From assembly GCA_030838245.1 (NCBI GenBank), contig JAUTXB010000149.1, forward strand, positions 1 to 9,723: a stretch of DNA of 9,723 nt, written 5' to 3'. The notes under the pieces were generated by a model. The model did no database searches. It was not told the DNA's origin and saw only the letters and a list, made by a program, of their open reading frames with translations. Below are positions 7,572 through 9,723 of the stretch, one piece after another. The stretch comes from Acidimicrobiaceae bacterium (GTDB taxonomy: Bacteria > Actinomycetota > Acidimicrobiia > Acidimicrobiales > RAAP-2). Each line of letters opens with the position of its first letter. The stretch's first letter is position 1. The position numbers and the translations under genes are program-made.

Positions 7572-7578
7572 GGTGACC
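7566..7578. promoter_or_regulatory. Inverted repeat at the aldehyde dehydrogenase start
   Basis: GGTCA and TGACC are perfect 5-bp arms around a 3-base centre (midpoint 7572). It overlaps the ATG at 7571. Its midpoint is 31 bp from that of the dyad at 7596-7610, the same step as between the next two dyads, although its sequence differs. It may be a third regulator contact or a coincidence. Confidence 0.25.
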
Positions 7579-7595
7579 GATTTCAAGGGCAGAAA

Positions 7596-7610
7596 CAAGC
7601 GATATCGTTG
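7596..7610 (-). promoter_or_regulatory. Candidate Lrp-family operator, copy 1
   Basis: The minus strand reads CAACGATATCGCTTG, a 15-bp imperfect palindrome around the self-complementary CGATATCG. It matches copy 2 (7627-7641, plus strand) at 12 of 15 positions, in inverted orientation. Length, loose dyad symmetry and placement fit operators of Lrp/AsnC proteins. Assignment to the adjacent regulator is inference. Confidence 0.4.
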
Positions 7611-7629
7611 TTAAGTCTAGGTTTCGCAA
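7601..7629 (-). promoter_or_regulatory. Possible promoter of the aldehyde dehydrogenase-permease-ald series
   Basis: On the minus strand TTGCGA (7629-7624) and GATATC (7606-7601) are separated by 17 bases. Both match consensus poorly. The predicted start would be about 20-25 bases before ATG 7571, and candidate operator copy 1 would cover the -10. A TAGACT hexamer at 7619-7614 is an alternative -10 without a good -35. Confidence 0.22.
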
Positions 7630-7641
7630 CGAATTCCCTTG
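7627..7641 (+). promoter_or_regulatory. Candidate Lrp-family operator, copy 2
   Basis: The plus strand reads CAACGAATTCCCTTG, an imperfect palindrome around GAATTC. It is an inverted copy (12 of 15) of the site at 7596-7610, with midpoints 31 bp apart, about three turns of B-DNA, so both would face the same side of the helix. It overlaps the first three bases of the TTGACA -35 element, so a protein bound here would block the regulator's own promoter. Confidence 0.4.
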
Positions 7642-7667
7642 ACATTCGCCCTCAATTAGGTTGTAAC
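7639..7667 (+). promoter_or_regulatory. Promoter of the Lrp-aminotransferase operon
   Basis: A perfect -35 hexamer TTGACA (7639-7644) is followed after exactly 17 bases by TGTAAC (7662-7667), matching four of six positions of the -10 consensus. Transcription would start near 7673-7675, immediately before or within the Shine-Dalgarno at 7674-7680, giving a very short leader before GTG 7686. Confidence 0.6.
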
Positions 7668-7673
7668 TGCTAC

Positions 7674-7680
7674 GAGGAGG
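7674..7680 (+). promoter_or_regulatory. Strong Shine-Dalgarno without an annotated gene start
   Basis: GAGGAGG is the best ribosome binding site in this intergenic region. It lies five bases before GTG 7686 and eight before GTG 7689, not before the regulator start at 7748. It therefore seems to serve the short reading frame 7686-7751. Confidence 0.6.
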
Positions 7681-7685
7681 CGATT

Positions 7686-7751
7686 GTGGTGCAGCGGCTC
7701 GGGGATGAACGAAAGGTGGGCGGCGGCTGGTCGGACCGCCTCCCGAGGTGA
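7686..7751 (+). CDS. Possible 21-codon leader peptide coupled to the Lrp-type gene
   Basis: GTG 7686 (or GTG 7689) follows GAGGAGG at ideal distance and reads 'VVQRLGDERKVGGGWSDRLPR' before TGA 7749-7751. That stop overlaps the GTG start of the Lrp-type gene by four bases (GTGA), the usual arrangement for translational coupling. The peptide has no known motif and no run of regulatory amino acids, so ribosome delivery is likelier than amino-acid sensing. An alternative is that the real regulator start is here and a frameshift, natural or a sequencing error, separates the two frames. Evidence is positional only. Confidence 0.35.
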   Translation: MVQRLGDERKVGGGWSDRLPR

Positions 7752-8284
7752 CGGTGACCGGGAAGCGATCGGCCCGCTCGGAGCTGCGGGCGTCGCCGTC
7801 CGCGTCGGTCCCGCCTCTGGCGTCTGTTCCGCCCGCCGGGATCCTCGACGAGGTCAACAAGGCCATCGTGGAAGAGCTGCAGCAAGACGGCCGACGGCCT
7901 TACGGTGCCATCGCCGAGTCAGTCGGTCTGTCCGAAGCCGCGGTTCGCCAACGGGTGCAGAAGCTCCGCGATGCCGAAGTCATCCAGATCGTCGCCGTCA
8001 CCGACCCGCTGCAAGTGGGGTTCCGGAGCCAGGCCATGGTGGGGATCCGAACCGAAGGGGATGTGCGGGAGGTCGCCGACCGCCTGGCCGCGGTGGACGA
8101 CATCGACTACGTGGTGATGTGCGCCGGCTCCTTCGACATCCTGGTCGAGCTGGTGTGTGAGGACGACGACGCCATCGTCGAACTGTTGAACGGGGTCATC
8201 CGACGGATTCCCGGCGTTCGCGACACCGAGACGTTCATGTACCTGAAGCTGACCAAACAGACCTATGCCTGGGGGACCAGATGA
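7748..8284 (+). CDS. Lrp/AsnC-family transcriptional regulator
   Basis: The 178-residue protein senses a small molecule, usually an amino acid, and binds DNA as dimers or octamers. After about 32 low-complexity residues rich in Ser, Pro and Ala, the helix-turn-helix spans about 33-80 ('LDEVNKAIVEELQQDGRRPY', then 'IAESVGLSEAAVRQRVQKL'). The ligand-binding RAM domain covers about 95-170, with 'CAGSFDILVEL' and 'TFMYLKLTKQTYAWGTR'. The N-terminal extension is longer than usual, as Lrp proteins mostly begin near the 'LDEVN' segment. GTG 7748 lacks its own ribosome site; GTG 7754, with CGAGG five bases upstream, is equally possible. Its stop overlaps the aminotransferase ATG by four bases, so the two are one operon. 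It probably represses or activates both divergent arms and itself through the dyads at 7596-7641. Confidence 0.93.
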   Translation: MTVTGKRSARSELRASPSASVPPLASVPPAGILDEVNKAIVEELQQDGRRPYGAIAESVGLSEAAVRQRVQKLRDAEVIQIVAVTDPLQVGFRSQAMVGIRTEGDVREVADRLAAVDDIDYVVMCAGSFDILVELVCEDDDAIVELLNGVIRRIPGVRDTETFMYLKLTKQTYAWGTR

Positions 8285-9654
8285 GCGAGATGAACACCGA
8301 AGCACTGCAGGAGAACGCCAAGGAGCATCTGTGGATGCACTTCACTCGTATGTCGACCTACCTCGACCAGGACGTCCCCGTCATCGTCCGGGGTGAGGGC
8401 ATCAACGTGTGGGATGAGCACGGCAAACGCTACCTCGACGGCCTGTCGGGCCTGTTCACCAGCCAGGTCGGCCATGGGCGCGTCGAGTTGGCCGAGGCGG
8501 CGGCGCGCCAGGCCGGCGAGCTCGCCTTTTTCCCCCTGTGGAGCTATGCCCACCCTCGGGCCATCGAGCTGGCCGCCCGCCTGGCCGATCTGGCCCCAGG
8601 CGACTGCAACCGGATCTTTTTCACCACGGGAGGATCAGAAGCGGTCGAGTCAGCCTGGAAGCTGGCCCGGCAGTACTTCAAGCTGGTGGGCGAGCCGAGC
8701 CGGACCAAGGTCATCAGCCGCGACATCTCCTACCACGGAGCCACCATGGGAGCGCTGTCGATCACCGGTTTGTCCGAGATCAAGACACCGTTCGAGCCGT
8801 TGGTGCCCGGGGCCATCAAGGTGCCGAACACCAACTTCTACCGGGCCAAGTACTTCGCCGACGATCTCGACGCCTTCGGCCAGTGGGCCGCCGATGCCAT
8901 CGAACAGGCATTGTTGAGCGAGGGCCCGGACACGGTGGCCGCCGTCTTCTTGGAACCGGTGCAGAACGCCGGGGGTTGTTTTCCTCCGCCACCTGGGTAC
9001 TTCCAGCGGGTTCGGGAGATCTGTGACCGTTACGGCGTCCTGTTGGTGTCGGATGACGTGATCTGCGGCTTTGGGCGGTTGGGCTACTGGTTCGGTGCCG
9101 ATCGCTATGGCTACCAGCCGGACATGGTGACCATGGCCAAGGGCATGACCAGTGGGTACTCTCCGCTCGGCGCCGTCGCCGTCAGCGATCGCCTGGCCCA
9201 GCCCTTCCTGGAAGGACACAACAGCTTCTTGCACGGGGTGACCTTTGCCGGTCACCCGGTGAGCGCGGCCGTCGCCCTGGCCAACCTGGATGTCATCGAA
9301 AAAGAGGGCCTCTTGGAGCACGTGCGGACGAACGAGCCCATCTTCCGTTCGGCCCTCGAGTCGCTCCGCGATCTGCCCATCGTCGGTGACGTCCGGGGGG
9401 CGGGGTACTTCTACGGGATCGAGCTGGTCAAGGACAAGGACACTCGCCAGACCTTCGATGACGACGAGTCCGAGCGGCTGCTCCGGGGCTACCTCTCCGG
9501 TGCGCTCTACGACGCCGGCCTCATTTGTCGAGCCGATGACCGGGGCGATCCGGTCGTGCAGTTGGCGCCCCCGCTCATCTGTGGCGAGAAGGAATTCGAA
9601 CAGATGGCCTCGATTCTGCGAACGGTGCTGACCGAAGCGTGGACGAAGATCTGA
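8281..9654 (+). CDS. Class III PLP-dependent aminotransferase (omega-amine:pyruvate type)
   Basis: The 457-residue cytoplasmic enzyme probably moves the terminal amino group of a diamine or omega-amino acid to pyruvate, giving L-alanine and an aldehyde. PLP-site features are present: 'GGSEAVESAWKLARQY' (118-132), 'SYHGATMGALS' (150-160), 'EPVQNAGG' (225-232), Asp258 in 'VSDDVICGFGRLGY', Schiff-base Lys287 in 'MAKGMTSGYSPLGA', and 'TFAGHPVSAA' (321-330). The N-terminal 'KEHLWMHFTRM' and overall length resemble SpuC-like putrescine and beta-alanine:pyruvate aminotransferases. The usual Asp-Glu pair after the PLP Asp reads Asp-Asp here. ATG 8281 overlaps the regulator's stop (ATGA) and follows GGGGGACC. 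Its pairing with an aminobutyraldehyde-type dehydrogenase and alanine dehydrogenase supports a pyruvate-dependent amine transaminase. The substrate itself is not proved by sequence. Confidence 0.92.
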   Translation: MSEMNTEALQENAKEHLWMHFTRMSTYLDQDVPVIVRGEGINVWDEHGKRYLDGLSGLFTSQVGHGRVELAEAAARQAGELAFFPLWSYAHPRAIELAARLADLAPGDCNRIFFTTGGSEAVESAWKLARQYFKLVGEPSRTKVISRDISYHGATMGALSITGLSEIKTPFEPLVPGAIKVPNTNFYRAKYFADDLDAFGQWAADAIEQALLSEGPDTVAAVFLEPVQNAGGCFPPPPGYFQRVREICDRYGVLLVSDDVICGFGRLGYWFGADRYGYQPDMVTMAKGMTSGYSPLGAVAVSDRLAQPFLEGHNSFLHGVTFAGHPVSAAVALANLDVIEKEGLLEHVRTNEPIFRSALESLRDLPIVGDVRGAGYFYGIELVKDKDTRQTFDDDESERLLRGYLSGALYDAGLICRADDRGDPVVQLAPPLICGEKEFEQMASILRTVLTEAWTKI

Positions 9655-9723
9655 CATCACCGGCGGGGGAGCAGTACCGCGACCTCTCCCTCTGGTGGGA
9701 CTCGTGGCCCGGACCGATTGACA
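9639..9723 (+). CDS. Probable FAD-dependent amine/amino acid oxidoreductase (DadA/PuuB-like), N-terminus only
   Basis: A frame opening at GTG 9639 inside the last codons of the aminotransferase runs to the window edge, giving 28 residues. It contains 'YRDLSLWWDSWPGPID' (about residues 13-28). This strongly recalls the N-terminal lead of actinobacterial FAD-dependent oxidoreductases of the glycine/D-amino acid oxidase fold, which read 'YRxLSLWLD...' before the Rossmann 'VAIVGAGxTG' segment; that segment would lie just past the edge. The family includes gamma-glutamylputrescine oxidase, which fits a polyamine locus. The 16-nt overlap suggests translational coupling in the same operon. The ribosome site is weak. 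I recognise the lead sequence from memory of the family; no catalytic or FAD motif is visible within the window. Confidence 0.55.
   Translation, partial: MDEDLTSPAGEQYRDLSLWWDSWPGPID

Noticed and set aside
7684..8160. Plus-strand frame starting at TTG 7684 through the regulator gene
   Set aside because: It shadows the Lrp-type frame, with Arg-rich sequence in place of the helix-turn-helix and RAM domain. The Shine-Dalgarno before it is better explained by the GTG 7686 frame.
8650..9660. Long minus-strand open frame opposite the aminotransferase
   Set aside because: Antisense shadow of a well-supported gene; the composition is atypical of a real protein.

Overview
The window is high-G+C DNA with compact genes, several GTG starts and strong purine-rich ribosome binding sites. 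Together with the protein types (a 371-residue alanine dehydrogenase of the mycobacterial kind, an Lrp-type regulator ending in a 'KLTKQTYAWGTR' tail, a Tat-exported berberine-bridge flavoenzyme), this suggests an actinobacterium, perhaps an uncultured Acidimicrobiia-like lineage. The lineage is inferred from style only. No rRNA, tRNA, CRISPR array, insertion sequence or phage gene was seen.

Left part (1-3140): the 5' end of a membrane acyltransferase gene leaves the window on the minus strand. A 321-bp gap with one perfect hairpin follows, then a minus-strand gene for a Tat-exported, probably bicovalently flavinylated oxidoreductase. About 370 bp of divergent control DNA, with a hexanucleotide tandem repeat and a 12-bp palindrome, separates it from a plus-strand OmpR-type response regulator. 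No sensor kinase gene is present beside that regulator.

Right part (3180-9723): this looks like one functional unit, a divergently transcribed amine or omega-amino-acid catabolic locus. Reading leftward from the control region are a gamma-aminobutyraldehyde-type aldehyde dehydrogenase, an APC-family amino acid/amine permease and alanine dehydrogenase (ald). Reading rightward are an Lrp/AsnC regulator, a class III aminotransferase whose start overlaps the regulator's stop, and the first 28 codons of what is probably a DadA/PuuB-like FAD amine oxidase, overlapping the aminotransferase end by 16 nt.

A coherent model (inference): the permease imports an amine such as putrescine or a related omega-amine. 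The aminotransferase moves its amino group to pyruvate, giving L-alanine and an amino-aldehyde. The aldehyde dehydrogenase oxidises the aldehyde to the amino acid (for putrescine, GABA). Alanine dehydrogenase regenerates pyruvate, releasing ammonium and NADH, so the amino acceptor is recycled within the locus. The Lrp-type protein probably controls both arms from the 176-bp intergenic region. That region holds two inverted copies of a 15-bp imperfect palindrome 31 bp apart (about three helical turns), one of them overlapping a perfect TTGACA -35 element, and a short leader reading frame with a strong Shine-Dalgarno that runs into the regulator's start codon.
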